NCBI RefSeq assembly: GCF_009828115.1
Contig: NZ_WTYL01000001.1
Location: 992,001 to 1,056,000, forward strand
Direction of reading: 5' to 3'
Length of the DNA stretch: 64,000 nucleotides
From: Allopontixanthobacter sediminis
GTDB taxonomy: Bacteria; Pseudomonadota; Alphaproteobacteria; Sphingomonadales; Sphingomonadaceae
Part shown: piece by piece, positions 19,105 through 27,172 of the stretch
How positions within the stretch are numbered: position 1 is the first letter of the stretch
Layout of the letters: each line of letters begins with the position of its first letter
The notes under the pieces: generated by a model
Database searches by the model: none
Told to the model about the DNA's origin: nothing
Seen by the model: only the letters and a program-made list of their open reading frames with translations
Translations under genes and position numbers: made by a program

Positions 19105-19584
19105 ATGGCAATCTCAGTTGGCGACAAGCTTCCCGACATCAAGCTGGTCAAAGCGACTCCGGAAGGGCCCGAAGCGGTCCAATCCTCCGAGTTTTTCGCG
19201 GGCAAGAAAGTCGCGCTGTTCGCAGTACCTGGCGCCTTCACGCCGACGTGTTCAGCCAAGCATCTGCCCGGCTACATCGAAAAGATGGACGAGTTGAAAG
19301 CCGCCGGTGTCGATGAAGTCGCCTGCACGTCGGTCAACGATGCGTTTGTGCTCGGCGCCTGGAGCAAGTCCAACGATGCCGGCGACATTTCCATGCTGGC
19401 CGACGGCAATGGAGAGTTCGCTTCTGCCCTTGGCCTCGATGCCGACTTCAACGGTTTTGGCATGGGCACTCGCAGCCAGCGCTATTCGATGGTGGTCAAC
19501 GACGGTATCGTCGAACAGATCAATGTCGAAGCGCCGGGTGATTTCTCGGTCAGTTCCGCGGAACACCTGCTCGGCCAGCTGTAA
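19105..19584 (+). CDS. Peroxiredoxin, Prx5-like (redoxin)
   Basis: Thiol peroxidase reducing hydrogen peroxide and organic hydroperoxides, probably with glutathione or thioredoxin/glutaredoxin as electron donor. The 159-residue product starts MAISVGDKLPDIKL after an AAAGGA ribosome site. The peroxidatic Cys49 sits in PGAFTPTCSAKHLPGY, diagnostic of the Prx5 group. The only other cysteine is Cys74 (EVACTSVNDAF). The FGMGTRSQRYSMVV segment is also conserved. It is divergent from ahcY and shares with it the palindromic region. The transcript ends at a strong shared hairpin before folE. Confidence 0.93.
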   Translation: MAISVGDKLPDIKLVKATPEGPEAVQSSEFFAGKKVALFAVPGAFTPTCSAKHLPGYIEKMDELKAAGVDEVACTSVNDAFVLGAWSKSNDAGDISMLADGNGEFASALGLDADFNGFGMGTRSQRYSMVVNDGIVEQINVEAPGDFSVSSAEHLLGQL

Positions 19585-19601
19585 AGTCCAGGACGAATAG
19601 A

Positions 19602-19638
19602 AAAAGGGGCGGTGCGACATCAGTCGCCCGCCCCTTTT
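19602..19638. terminator. Bidirectional terminator between peroxiredoxin and folE
   Basis: Arms AAAAGGGGCGG (19602-19612) and CCGCCCCTTTT (19628-19638) are perfect complements, with a nested GCGAC/GTCGC inner stem. T-runs on both strands allow termination of the converging genes. Confidence 0.88.
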
Positions 19639-19670
19639 GCTTGCCCTATGCGCTCGTGACGCGGGCGGGG

Positions 19671-20279
19671 TCAGTATCCCATCAGGCTTAGCACTTCCTT
19701 GCGGCTTCTCTGGTCTTCGAGGAAGCAGCCCATCAGCCGGCTGGTGACCATCCCGACACCCGGAGTGCGAACTCCGCGGGCGGTCATGCAGGCATGGCTG
19801 GCTTCGATCACCACCGCGACGCCGTGCGGTTGCAGGTTATCCCAGATGCACTGTGCCACTTCGGCGGTCAGTCGTTCCTGGATTTGCAGGCGCCTGGCAA
19901 AACCGTGGAGCACCCGGGCCAGCTTTGAAATTCCAACTACGTGATTGCGCGGCAGATATGCGATCGCGGCCTTGCCGATGATCGGCGCCATGTGGTGTTC
20001 GCAGTGCGACTGGAAGGGTATGTCGCGTAGCAGGACAACTTCGTCATACCCGCCGACTTCCTCAAACACCCGGCTGAGGTGGATTGCCGGGTCTTCCCCG
20101 TAACCCTGGCAGTATTCCTTCCACGCCCGCGCGACCCGCTTGGGGGTGTCGCGCAGCCCCTCGCGGTCCGGATCGTCGCCGGTCCATTCGATCAGGGTGC
20201 GGATCGCATCCTGGACATTTTGTGGAACCGGCGCCTTGCCGCGTTCCACATCTTCATCGGGCCCCACCAGACTGCTCAC
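19671..20279 (-). CDS. folE: GTP cyclohydrolase I
   Basis: Zinc enzyme converting GTP to 7,8-dihydroneopterin triphosphate, the first step of folate synthesis. The 202-residue homodecamer-type protein has the zinc ligands Cys93 and His96 in SHCEHHMAPI and Cys164 in SHACMTARG, plus the GISKLARVL signature. The start is GTG at 20279, one base after the preceding phospholipase D gene ends, so translation is probably coupled. It is last in the hemerythrin-pld-folE minus-strand group. Confidence 0.96.
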   Translation of the reverse strand: MSSLVGPDEDVERGKAPVPQNVQDAIRTLIEWTGDDPDREGLRDTPKRVARAWKEYCQGYGEDPAIHLSRVFEEVGGYDEVVLLRDIPFQSHCEHHMAPIIGKAAIAYLPRNHVVGISKLARVLHGFARRLQIQERLTAEVAQCIWDNLQPHGVAVVIEASHACMTARGVRTPGVGMVTSRLMGCFLEDQRSRKEVLSLMGY

Positions 20280-20280
20280 T

Positions 20281-21816
20281 TTATTTTTTCCTTTTCTTCA
20301 CCTTGTCTCGGATCCTGCCGAGCAAGCTGTGTTGCTGGAACATTCCGCCATGGGCGTAAGGTTCGAACAGTTCATCGGGTGTTTCCGGATCCAGGATACT
20401 AGATTCGGCCAGAGTTTCCTGCACCCCGTTCAATTCCGGCAGTTCGAACCGCCGCAACGTGCGGTTCCGGCTGGTCCCCAATTCCCGGACCATTGCCCCC
20501 ATGCTGCCATGCCGGGCAAGCAGACCTGGCACTTCATCGACCTCCAGTCCGCAATGCTCCGCCAAAAGCGAATGCCGCAATCGTGCAACCTCGTCCCGGC
20601 AATGATCGTTTCCGGGTCGTTCGCAATCTACAAAAACATCGCATTCGCTATCCAGACCCATCGAACGGTTGTTCATGTTCGCGGACCCGATCCGCAGGAT
20701 GCGATCATCGATAATCATGATTTTGGCGTGGACGTATATCGGTGTCTCGCCAGTATAAGGGACGTAAAGTCCAAATCGCCCTGCTTCATCAAGATGACCT
20801 AAGGTCCGTATCAGCTCCGCGCGGGCATAGTCCATGGCCTGCTGTTCTAGCCAACCCTCGGCGTGTTCGGCATGGACAATAAGTATTTCCGGCGGGTTTT
20901 CTTCTGTCAGGCGCTTGCAAATCGCCTGCCCGATGCGGCGCGAAGTGAAATATTGGCTCTCGGCGTAGATATAGTCCTTGGCCGAAGCGATCTGCCGCTC
21001 GAACAGTTCGGCGATTTCGTCGATTGCCGGGTCACCGTCATATTCGGCGCGGGTGCGGGCAATGCCGAGTTCCACGTCCTTGAATTGTGCCTCGAGTTTA
21101 TCGGGCCAGGCACTTTCCTTCTTCGCGTCCGCCGTGATCGGTTCGAGCCGGGGCCCCTTCGCTCGCGACCAGCGGTCACGCGCGAGATCCCCCAGCGCGG
21201 CAGCAGCCTCACCTTCGATCATCATGGTGGCATCGTGCCAGGGCCCATAAACCTTGCCGCGCGGTCGTTTGCGCCGACGGTCTTCCTCGCGGTGTTCACG
21301 CGTGTCCCACCGGTCGGTAGTCATGTCGATACCGCCGCAGACCGCAACATGATCGTCGATCACGACTATCTTCTGGTGATGGCTGCCGCCTACCGGGTGA
21401 TGGGTGTCGAATTTGAAATCGATCCGTTTATGCCGCCACCACCGCATGAGATCGAGCAGCATCGATCCGCGGGAAAAGAATTTGAAGGCCCCGTAACTCC
21501 ATTTCAGGATGCGGATTTCCAGTCCGCTGCGATGCCGGTTCAACCACAGGATGAAACTGCCGAGCCGCGAGGGGTAAGTGCGATCCGACCCCTTTTGGAA
21601 CCACCGCCGACCTCTTGCTAGGTGGATTCGGGTGTCGAAATCCCAGCCGACCATCAGAATCCGCTGGCGTGCCGCCAGCATTGCCTGCTGCATGTGCATG
21701 AAATAGTTTTCCGCATCGACAATCACCGTCGCGCGGCTTGCCCGGACATAGCGCCACACACCCGGTTCGACCGAGGTATCCTCGACCGCATCGGCTTGAT
21801 CGGCGTCTCCCTGCAT
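20281..21816 (-). CDS. Phospholipase D-family (HKD) protein, cardiolipin-synthase-like
   Basis: Phosphatidyltransferase or phospholipase of the PLD superfamily, 511 residues. Two HxK(x)4D motifs are present: HHQKIVVID (His147, Lys149, Asp154) and VHAKIMIID (His363, Lys365, Asp370), the second followed by GSANMNNRSMGLDSE. There is no obvious N-terminal membrane segment, unlike classical ClsA, which favours a PLD-like protein of the group that includes eukaryote-like PLDs. The ATG at 21816 follows GGGAGGAAAC directly; an in-frame ATG seven codons earlier lacks such a site. It lies 21 bases after the hemerythrin gene. Exact substrate unknown. Confidence 0.88.
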   Translation of the reverse strand: MQGDADQADAVEDTSVEPGVWRYVRASRATVIVDAENYFMHMQQAMLAARQRILMVGWDFDTRIHLARGRRWFQKGSDRTYPSRLGSFILWLNRHRSGLEIRILKWSYGAFKFFSRGSMLLDLMRWWRHKRIDFKFDTHHPVGGSHHQKIVVIDDHVAVCGGIDMTTDRWDTREHREEDRRRKRPRGKVYGPWHDATMMIEGEAAAALGDLARDRWSRAKGPRLEPITADAKKESAWPDKLEAQFKDVELGIARTRAEYDGDPAIDEIAELFERQIASAKDYIYAESQYFTSRRIGQAICKRLTEENPPEILIVHAEHAEGWLEQQAMDYARAELIRTLGHLDEAGRFGLYVPYTGETPIYVHAKIMIIDDRILRIGSANMNNRSMGLDSECDVFVDCERPGNDHCRDEVARLRHSLLAEHCGLEVDEVPGLLARHGSMGAMVRELGTSRNRTLRRFELPELNGVQETLAESSILDPETPDELFEPYAHGGMFQQHSLLGRIRDKVKKRKK

Positions 21817-21837
21817 GTTTCCTCCCCCGTGTGGCAC

Positions 21838-22329
21838 TTACTCTTTGGCGTCGTCTTTTGCTTCGGGTGTTACCTCTGCATCGTCATATTCGTCTTCTTT
21901 CCGACGATCGAAGACCTCGCGCATGTAGCGGGTGTCTTCGGCTGTAAGATGCTTCGCGAAGTCTGGAAAGTGATCGTCTTCCTCTTCTTCAATGTGATGC
22001 CGGTAATCGTGGTCCAGTTGTTTGAACTTGGCCATCCATGCGCTCGAAGACATGTCGGTCGCCGCCAGATCGTTCATGGCTTCTTCGAGTTCGTGATGCT
22101 CGGCAACCGAATGACGGGTTTCGTCGGTAGTCGGCGGCTTGCGGAGCATTGTCGAATACAGTGCCTGTTCTTCGGCTGAGGCGTGCGATTTCACTTCCAG
22201 AGTGAATTTTTCGAACAGTTCCTTGCGCTCGTCCGTCTCACCGTGCGTTTCCGCAAGTTTGTCGAGCAACTCCCTGTGCTTGTCGTGATCCTGCTTAAGG
22301 CGATCGAAAATATCCGCTGCATCGGCCAA
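21838..22329 (-). CDS. Hemerythrin HHE cation-binding domain protein
   Basis: Four-helix di-iron protein of 163 residues, probably sensing or binding O2/NO or buffering iron. Candidate ligands are spread over the helices: QDHDKHRELLDKL, EVKSHASAEEQALY, VAEHHELEEAM, and LDHDYRHHIEEEEDDHFPDF. The C-terminal tail is very acidic. Translation appears to start at TTG 22329, 8 bases after GGAG. It is the first gene of the hemerythrin-pld-folE group, behind an EcfG-like promoter, suggesting a general stress role. Confidence 0.88.
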   Translation of the reverse strand: MADAADIFDRLKQDHDKHRELLDKLAETHGETDERKELFEKFTLEVKSHASAEEQALYSTMLRKPPTTDETRHSVAEHHELEEAMNDLAATDMSSSAWMAKFKQLDHDYRHHIEEEEDDHFPDFAKHLTAEDTRYMREVFDRRKEDEYDDAEVTPEAKDDAKE

Positions 22330-22360
22330 TGTGGTTCTCCATGTAAGGTGTCACACGTCC

Positions 22361-22385
22361 AACAGCCCAAGTCCTGCACGGTTCC
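22361..22385 (-). promoter_or_regulatory. EcfG-like general stress promoter of the hemerythrin operon
   Basis: Minus-strand GGAAC (22385-22381), 16 bases, then TGTT (22364-22361). The alphaproteobacterial general-stress sigma factor EcfG recognises GGAAC-N16/17-cGTT, so this differs by one base. It sits 31 bases before the hemerythrin start codon, a good promoter distance. Confidence 0.55.
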
Positions 22386-22415
22386 GAAACTAGGCCGCGC
22401 GGGACCTCAAAACGA

Positions 22416-22442
22416 AAAGGCCACCCCTGCAGGATGGCCTTT
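22416..22442 (-). terminator. Intrinsic terminator of tRNA-Arg
   Basis: Minus-strand hairpin AAAGGCCA (22442-22435) / TGGCCTTT (22423-22416) begins 7 bases after the tRNA and is followed by TTCGTTTT. It ends the tRNA transcript before the stress promoter of the next operon. Confidence 0.8.
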
Positions 22443-22449
22443 CAGATTT

Positions 22450-22526
22450 TGGTGCGCCCGGAAGGATTCGAACCTCCGACCCCTTGATTCGTAGTCAAGT
22501 ACTCTATCCAGCTGAGCTACGGGCGC
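22450..22526 (-). tRNA. tRNA-Arg (anticodon ACG)
   Basis: The minus-strand cloverleaf begins GCGCCCGTAGCTCAGC at 22526. The anticodon loop CTACGAA gives ACG (inosine-modified in vivo, reading CGN). The T-arm is GGTTCGAATCC. The acceptor 3' strand CGGGCGC is followed by A and an encoded CCA ending at 22450. Confidence 0.97.
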
Positions 22527-22620
22527 TGATGGAGGGCGGCACATAAGGGGGGCGTCGGCGCTTGGCAATCCCCTATCGGCCCCCAATCCGCCTAAATGAG
22601 GTAACTTGTCCGGTTGGCTG

Positions 22621-23052
22621 TCACGCTGGCCGTCCGAACAGCTGGCGAGCCAGGACTACATCGAGCGGGGGCTTAGCAAGCAGTTCGATCTCGGATGGGG
22701 TGAACCAACCCACCGCGCCACCTTCCAATGCTCGCGGTTGCGAGAGCTGGCTAAGGTCCCAAGGCGCACTAGTGTAAAGCATTATGACAATCTGCGGGCT
22801 GTCACATTCACTGGAACTTTCCGCAAAACCTGCGGGTTTGAGCGACACGGCATTAAGGCCAATTCCTAATTCCTCGGCGATCTCGCGAACCAGTGCAATC
22901 GCGGGCCTCTCGCCAAGTTCGACCTTTCCGCCAGGGAATTCCCATAGGCCCCCATGTTGTTTTTCTTCGCTACGATAATGCATCAACCAGCGCCCATCCG
23001 TTTCCGGCAAAGCGAGCGCTACAACCGGAATCCATGTCGGATTATTTTCCAT
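22621..23052 (-). CDS. mutT: MutT-type Nudix pyrophosphohydrolase
   Basis: Hydrolyses oxidised (deoxy)nucleoside triphosphates such as 8-oxo-dGTP to prevent mutation. The 143-residue product carries a full Nudix box, GGKVELGE followed by REIAEELGIG, after HGGLWEFP. The ATG at 23052 gives MENNPTWIPVVALAL, the usual MutT start; the frame continues 31 codons upstream toward the pilin promoter and is rejected. Nothing co-transcribed is seen; it diverges from the Flp pilin genes. Confidence 0.9.
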   Translation of the reverse strand: MENNPTWIPVVALALPETDGRWLMHYRSEEKQHGGLWEFPGGKVELGERPAIALVREIAEELGIGLNAVSLKPAGFAESSSECDSPQIVIMLYTSAPWDLSQLSQPRALEGGAVGWFTPSEIELLAKPPLDVVLARQLFGRPA

Positions 23053-23127
23053 GTGCAAGGCCCTTCGAAACCTTTTCTTAACGTTTGGCGGCGAATTAGT
23101 GGCAATTAAGACCGTAGGACAAGTGAA

Positions 23128-23313
23128 ATGATGAAGTTGGGCCAATTCCTGAATAAACTGGAGTGCGACGCTTCGGGGGCCACCGCGGTCGAATACGGTC
23201 TGATATTGGCCCTGGTCTTTCTCGCCATGCTTGGCGCGATTCAGGGTTTCGGCGACGTGACTATCGCGATGTGGAACGACATTTCCTCAAAGATGATAGA
23301 AGCTTCGGCATAA
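23128..23313 (+). CDS. Flp-family type IVb pilin (first copy)
   Basis: A 61-residue prepilin with the class III leader and cleavage region CDASGATAVEYGLILAL, in which processing is expected after the Gly before Ala and the invariant Glu-Tyr pair follows. One hydrophobic helix (about 24-42) forms the pilus core. The second ATG at 23131 is also possible. GTAGGAC lies before the start. A second, more typical Flp gene follows 110 bases on. No cpa/tad assembly genes are in this window, so the export and peptidase functions must be elsewhere. Confidence 0.88.
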   Translation: MMKLGQFLNKLECDASGATAVEYGLILALVFLAMLGAIQGFGDVTIAMWNDISSKMIEASA

Positions 23314-23423
23314 AAAGGGTGCGGCATTAGGGATTTGTAAATTCCTTCGTCTTATCTCCAAAATCGTCCGTATCGAATGTTTCGGTCGGGCCGGGTAACG
23401 AAGACCAAACCAGGAGAATACAC

Positions 23424-23588
23424 ATGAAGTTCATCAACAAGCTGATCCGCAACGAAGACGGCGCTACCGCAATCGAATACGGCCTGATCGCCGCTCTGAT
23501 CGCCGTTGCTGCGATCACCGCAATGCAGGGCCTCGGCGATCAGCTGGGCGCCACGTTCAACGAAGTTTCGGATGAGATGAAGGGCTAA
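23424..23588 (+). CDS. Flp-family type IVb pilin (second copy)
   Basis: A 54-residue prepilin beginning MKFINKLIRNEDGATAIEYG, cleaved at the Gly-Ala junction before the hydrophobic helix GLIAALIAVAAITAM. A strong ribosome site (CAGGAG, 7 bases before ATG) and a perfect intrinsic terminator just downstream mark it as an abundant short transcript. Its Lys/Asp-rich N-terminus and Ala-rich helix are closer to the common major Flp pilin than the upstream copy, which has a longer tail; I infer this is the major subunit and the other the minor one. Confidence 0.93.
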   Translation: MKFINKLIRNEDGATAIEYGLIAALIAVAAITAMQGLGDQLGATFNEVSDEMKG

Positions 23589-23616
23589 TCCCCTCCGTTC
23601 GCAAACGAACAAAGAG

Positions 23617-23647
23617 AGGCGGCGGGGTATTCCCCGCCGCCTTTTTT
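23617..23647 (+). terminator. Intrinsic terminator of the pilin genes
   Basis: A perfect 11-bp stem AGGCGGCGGGG (23617-23627) / CCCCGCCGCCT (23632-23642) with loop TATT is followed by TTTTT. It is 28 bases after the second pilin stop and converges with the M48 protease gene. Confidence 0.95.
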
Positions 23648-23682
23648 GTGTCTTCATCTAGAATGAACTGCCAGGGATTCGG

Positions 23683-25152
23683 TTACTTCACCACCAGCTT
23701 GACCTTCTGGCCGGCGGTCACAACATCTGATGAGCCAAGCCCGTTCAGCACACGTAAGCGCTGTTCCTGCGCAGTGGTGTAAGCCATGCGGTTCGCCAGC
23801 GTCCGGACTGTGTCGCCCGGTCGAACCGTGATCACATCAATGCGGCGCGGCACTACGGCCGCGGCTTCCGACGCCGAAATCCGCCGCATCGAATTGTACA
23901 TGGGGGTGAATGTCGCCGCCCGGCCAGCCGGGGCAATGGTGGCGAAATGGAACGCCTGGCTCCGCGAGAATTCATAGGCAAAAACCGTCACGTCCACCTG
24001 GCTTCCGCCGCTGGTGACCCGCGCCGTGCCATACATCGCGGGAATTCCGTTGACAGTGTTGCGCTGCATGCTTGCCGGAGCAAGCGCCTGACCAGAACCT
24101 GCAAGCGCGCTGAAAGCCGTTCGCACGTAGCTGTCGAGATTGCCACTGTAAGGCGCAGTCGATAGCTGGCCGCTGCCGCTTTCGCCATTGATCGAAACCG
24201 CGCGGCTGCCGTTGACCATGTAGAAGCCGCTCGGCGCGGTGAACGCGAGGCGGAATTCGGGGTGCAGGTATTGCCGGCCCTCGATCACACCTTGCGACGG
24301 GTCGTCGCCATACATCATCCCGTCGATCCGGGTGAGAAACGTGTCGCGATTAGTGGTCCCCGATGCCTGGCCTGCCTTGGCGAAGGCAGATTGCACACGG
24401 CTTGCGGGATCGGGGTGCGTCGATGCCCACTCGGGAACCGATGCGTTGTTGCCCTGGAGTGACGAATCAAGGGCATTTTGTGCGGCAAGGCTCTGAAGCA
24501 CAGTTGCCATAGCCCGCGGATCGTAGCCGGCCTTATTCAAATACTGGATGCCAAGCTCGTCAGCCTGCAATTCCTGGCTGCGCGAAAACTTCAGGGTCAG
24601 CAATTGCGACCCCTGCAAAAAGCCGCGAGATACAGTTTCCCCGAGCCCGCTATCGCCGAGTAGGATCCCAGACAGGATCGCTCCGGCAGCGCCGATGATA
24701 CTGTTCTGCTGCGCGGTCGACTGGCGGCGCTGCGAATGGCGGGCTGCCACATGACCCACTTCGTGCCCGAGAACCCCGGCAAGTTCGGCCTCGTTGTTCA
24801 TCAGGCCGACAAGTTGGCGCGTCGCATAAACATAGCCGCCAGGGATCGCGAAGGCGTTGTTCACCGAGCTGTTGAGCAGCGTAACCGTGAAGCTTTCCCG
24901 CGCGTTGCCGAGACCGGACTGGACAGCGATATTCTTGCCGACCTGTTCGACGTATGCCGCTTGGGGTCCTTGGTAGCTGCCGCCGAATTCCTGCAGGAAC
25001 TGTGGATGGGCTTCGGCCCCCTGCTGCGCTTCGTTCGACGTGATCGGCGCGGACGTGCTGGGTATCGCCCCGCCGCCCATCGCGGTACAGCCGCTTAGCG
25101 CGAGCGATGCGATCGCCGTGGAAATAAACGCAGTCTGTTTGAAATTTGGCAT
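23683..25152 (-). CDS. M48-family metalloprotease lipoprotein with C-terminal LysM-like domain
   Basis: Envelope zinc protease, BepA/YfgC-like, likely acting in quality control of outer-membrane proteins. The 489-residue product starts MPNFKQTAFISTAIASLALS, with lipobox LALSGC (Cys22). The zinc site is HEVGH (130-134) with a downstream Glu in SQELQADELG. The C-terminus (IDVITVRPGDTVRTLANRMA...) resembles a LysM peptidoglycan-binding module. The start is chosen at 25152 because of the lipoprotein signal and the GGGGAGAG site; the frame is open 17 codons further. An EcfG-like motif lies about 70 bases upstream. Confidence 0.92.
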   Translation of the reverse strand: MPNFKQTAFISTAIASLALSGCTAMGGGAIPSTSAPITSNEAQQGAEAHPQFLQEFGGSYQGPQAAYVEQVGKNIAVQSGLGNARESFTVTLLNSSVNNAFAIPGGYVYATRQLVGLMNNEAELAGVLGHEVGHVAARHSQRRQSTAQQNSIIGAAGAILSGILLGDSGLGETVSRGFLQGSQLLTLKFSRSQELQADELGIQYLNKAGYDPRAMATVLQSLAAQNALDSSLQGNNASVPEWASTHPDPASRVQSAFAKAGQASGTTNRDTFLTRIDGMMYGDDPSQGVIEGRQYLHPEFRLAFTAPSGFYMVNGSRAVSINGESGSGQLSTAPYSGNLDSYVRTAFSALAGSGQALAPASMQRNTVNGIPAMYGTARVTSGGSQVDVTVFAYEFSRSQAFHFATIAPAGRAATFTPMYNSMRRISASEAAAVVPRRIDVITVRPGDTVRTLANRMAYTTAQEQRLRVLNGLGSSDVVTAGQKVKLVVK

Positions 25153-25222
25153 GGTGGAATTCTCTCCCCGAATGGACGCGGCACAGGGTTCAAAGCCGGT
25201 CACCGCCTGGTATCGAGTTCAA

Positions 25223-25248
25223 AACCAGTGGAGTAGCCACTTTGTTCC
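25223..25248 (-). promoter_or_regulatory. EcfG-like promoter upstream of the M48 protease
   Basis: Minus-strand GGAAC (25248-25244), 17 bases, then GGTT (25226-25223), one mismatch from the GGAAC-N16/17-cGTT consensus. It sits 70 bases before the protease start codon and directly after the accA stop. Weaker support than the hemerythrin promoter. Confidence 0.35.
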
Positions 25249-25252
25249 GGTG

Positions 25253-26200
25253 TCAGAGTGTACCAATTTGCAAATAACGTTCTTCGCGCTGCTGGCGCAA
25301 CTCTGCGGAGGTCTTACCTGAAAGTGCGTCCAGCTCCTCACCAATGATCCGGCCGAGAGATTGCGCGGCTTCCACCGGATCACGGTGGGCGCCTCCCTTG
25401 GGTTCCTGCACGATCCGGTCGATGATCTTCAACTGGAGCAATTGCTGGGCGGTGACCTTCATCGCTTCGGCGGCATCAGGCGCTTTTTCGGCAGTGCGCC
25501 ACAGGATCGAGGCGCAGCCTTCCGGCGAAATCACCGAGTAAACCGCATGTTCGAACATCACCACACGTTCGGCGCTGGCCAACGCAACCGCGCCGCCCGA
25601 ACCGCCTTCGCCGACGATCGTCGCCACCATCGGTACCGGCAGTGCGAGGCAAGCCTCTGTAGAACGAGCGATGGCTTCGGCCTGGCCGCGTTCTTCCGCT
25701 TCGACGCCGGGGAATGCGCCCGAGGTATCCACCAGCGTCACCACCGGCAGTCCGAACCGCCCAGCCAGTTCCATCAAGCGGATGGCCTTGCGGTAACCTT
25801 CGGGTTTGCCCATGCCGAAATTGTGCCGGATACGCGACTGCGTGTCGTGGCCTTTCTCGTGGCCGATCAGCATTACGCGCCGTCCGCCGAGGCTGGCGAA
25901 ACCGCCCAGGATCGCTTCGTCTTCGCCGTACAGGCGGTCACCACCAAGGGGGACAAATTCCTCGAAAGCATGTTCGACGAAGTCCCGGAAATGCGGGCGC
26001 GACGGATGCCGCGCGACCTGCGTCTTCTGCCACGGAGTCAGCGCGGCATAGGTGCTGGCCAGCAAACTGGCGCTCTTTTTCTCGAGACGGCTCAATTCAC
26101 CGGAGATATCGACATCGTCCCCCTCTGCGGCGAGACGCAGTTCTGCGATACGGGCTTCAAGCTGGGCAACCGGCTTCTCGAATTCGAGGTATGCAATCAT
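25253..26200 (-). CDS. accA: Acetyl-CoA carboxylase carboxyltransferase subunit alpha
   Basis: Alpha subunit of the carboxyltransferase that makes malonyl-CoA, the first committed step of fatty-acid synthesis. The 315-residue product begins MIAYLEFEKPVAQLEARIAE. It has RPHFRDFVEHAFEEF, the GHEKGHDTQSRIRHNFGM signature, LVDTSGAFPGVEAEERGQAE, and GEGGSGGAVALA in the CoA-binding crotonase-fold core. It is 15 bases downstream of xerD, probably co-transcribed. Its partners accB, accC and accD are not in the window. Confidence 0.97.
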   Translation of the reverse strand: MIAYLEFEKPVAQLEARIAELRLAAEGDDVDISGELSRLEKKSASLLASTYAALTPWQKTQVARHPSRPHFRDFVEHAFEEFVPLGGDRLYGEDEAILGGFASLGGRRVMLIGHEKGHDTQSRIRHNFGMGKPEGYRKAIRLMELAGRFGLPVVTLVDTSGAFPGVEAEERGQAEAIARSTEACLALPVPMVATIVGEGGSGGAVALASAERVVMFEHAVYSVISPEGCASILWRTAEKAPDAAEAMKVTAQQLLQLKIIDRIVQEPKGGAHRDPVEAAQSLGRIIGEELDALSGKTSAELRQQREERYLQIGTL

Positions 26201-26215
26201 TGCGCCGCGCTAGTC

Positions 26216-27106
26216 CTACTCGCTGCGATCGGCAAGGGGGCGGACTCTCGTTTTATCCCGTTGGCGCGCCAGGGGGTGCCGCTCGTTGACCAGCGCAACG
26301 AGCCGCGCGCTGTCCACGTGGGTGTAGATTTGCGTGGTGGCAATATCGGCATGGCCAAGCAATGTCTGGAGCACGCGAAGGTCCGCCCCGCCCTCCAGCA
26401 AATGGGTCGCAAATGCGTGGCGCAGGACGTGCGGGCTGATCTTTTCCGGCGGCAGGTCGGCCCGGACGGCAAGGTCTTTCAGCATCTGGAACAAGCGAAC
26501 GCGCGACAGATGGCTACCGCGGGACGGGAACAGGAATTTATTGCCGGGCCGCGCTTTATTACCCCTCAGCGCCGCCCAATCCGCCAGCGCCGCCCTCGCC
26601 CGCTTGCTGACCGGCACCATGCGGGCTTGTCCGCCCTTGCCGTTTACCGTCAGTAGCGGGGCGTCGCGCGGGATCGCTGACAGCGGCAGCGACACCAGTT
26701 CGGTCGCGCGCAAGCCGGAACCGTAAAGCATCTCGAGCAGCGCCAATAACCGGACCGCAGCCGGCTTTCCGCTGGAAGCTTCAAGTTCCGCCTGACCGAA
26801 CAGGGCGGAAATCTGGCTGTGCGAAAGGATTTTCGGCAGCGGTCGCCGCGGCGTCGCTCGCGGCAGGGCGGCAGAGGGATCGTCGGCGCGGACACCTTCA
26901 TCCATGAGGAACCCGTAGAACTGCCGCAGCGCCGAGGCTTTCCGGGCCAGGCTGGACGGTGCGAGGTCGGACCATGCGGGGCCAAGCTTGGCCAGGTCCG
27001 AGGCTTGCGCGCTGGCCAAGTCGCCAATCCGTTCCTGCGCACCTTCGAGATCACGGCGATAGGCCAGCATCGTGTTGATGGCGGCGCCGCGTTCGGCGGC
27101 AAGCAT
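26216..27106 (-). CDS. xerD: Site-specific tyrosine recombinase XerD (true start probably an AUC at 27136)
   Basis: Chromosome dimer resolution at dif with XerC and FtsK. The catalytic set is visible: Arg in YGSGLRATELVSL, Lys in VNGKGGQARMVPV, HVLRHAFATHLLEGG (HxxR), HADIATTQIYTHV (His and nucleophile Tyr). From the first usable ATG (27106) the protein is 296 residues, but it then lacks the conserved start of helix 1. The frame continues upstream as ISGEIDSFLA, aligning with the family IEQFL segment, with no ATG, GTG or TTG before the stop at 27173-27175. AAAGGAAG lies 7 bases before the ATC at 27136-27134, so a non-canonical AUC start adding 10 residues is likely. Confidence 0.93.
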   Translation of the reverse strand: MLAAERGAAINTMLAYRRDLEGAQERIGDLASAQASDLAKLGPAWSDLAPSSLARKASALRQFYGFLMDEGVRADDPSAALPRATPRRPLPKILSHSQISALFGQAELEASSGKPAAVRLLALLEMLYGSGLRATELVSLPLSAIPRDAPLLTVNGKGGQARMVPVSKRARAALADWAALRGNKARPGNKFLFPSRGSHLSRVRLFQMLKDLAVRADLPPEKISPHVLRHAFATHLLEGGADLRVLQTLLGHADIATTQIYTHVDSARLVALVNERHPLARQRDKTRVRPLADRSE

Positions 27107-27172
27107 CGCCAGGAAGCTGTCGATTTCACCAGAGATGGCGAGGCTTCCTTTCTGCCATGCTTCACGCCGGAA

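Noticed and set aside
23053-23127. TTAA motifs before the first pilin gene as a CtrA site
   Set aside because: TTAA copies are present, but none has the TTAA-N7-TTAA spacing; only a half-site can be made.
26650-27165. Overlapping minus-strand frame with an ATG and possible frameshift into xerD
   Set aside because: Its protein has no similarity to XerD, and the xerD frame is intact through the upstream conserved residues; a single non-canonical start explains the data better.
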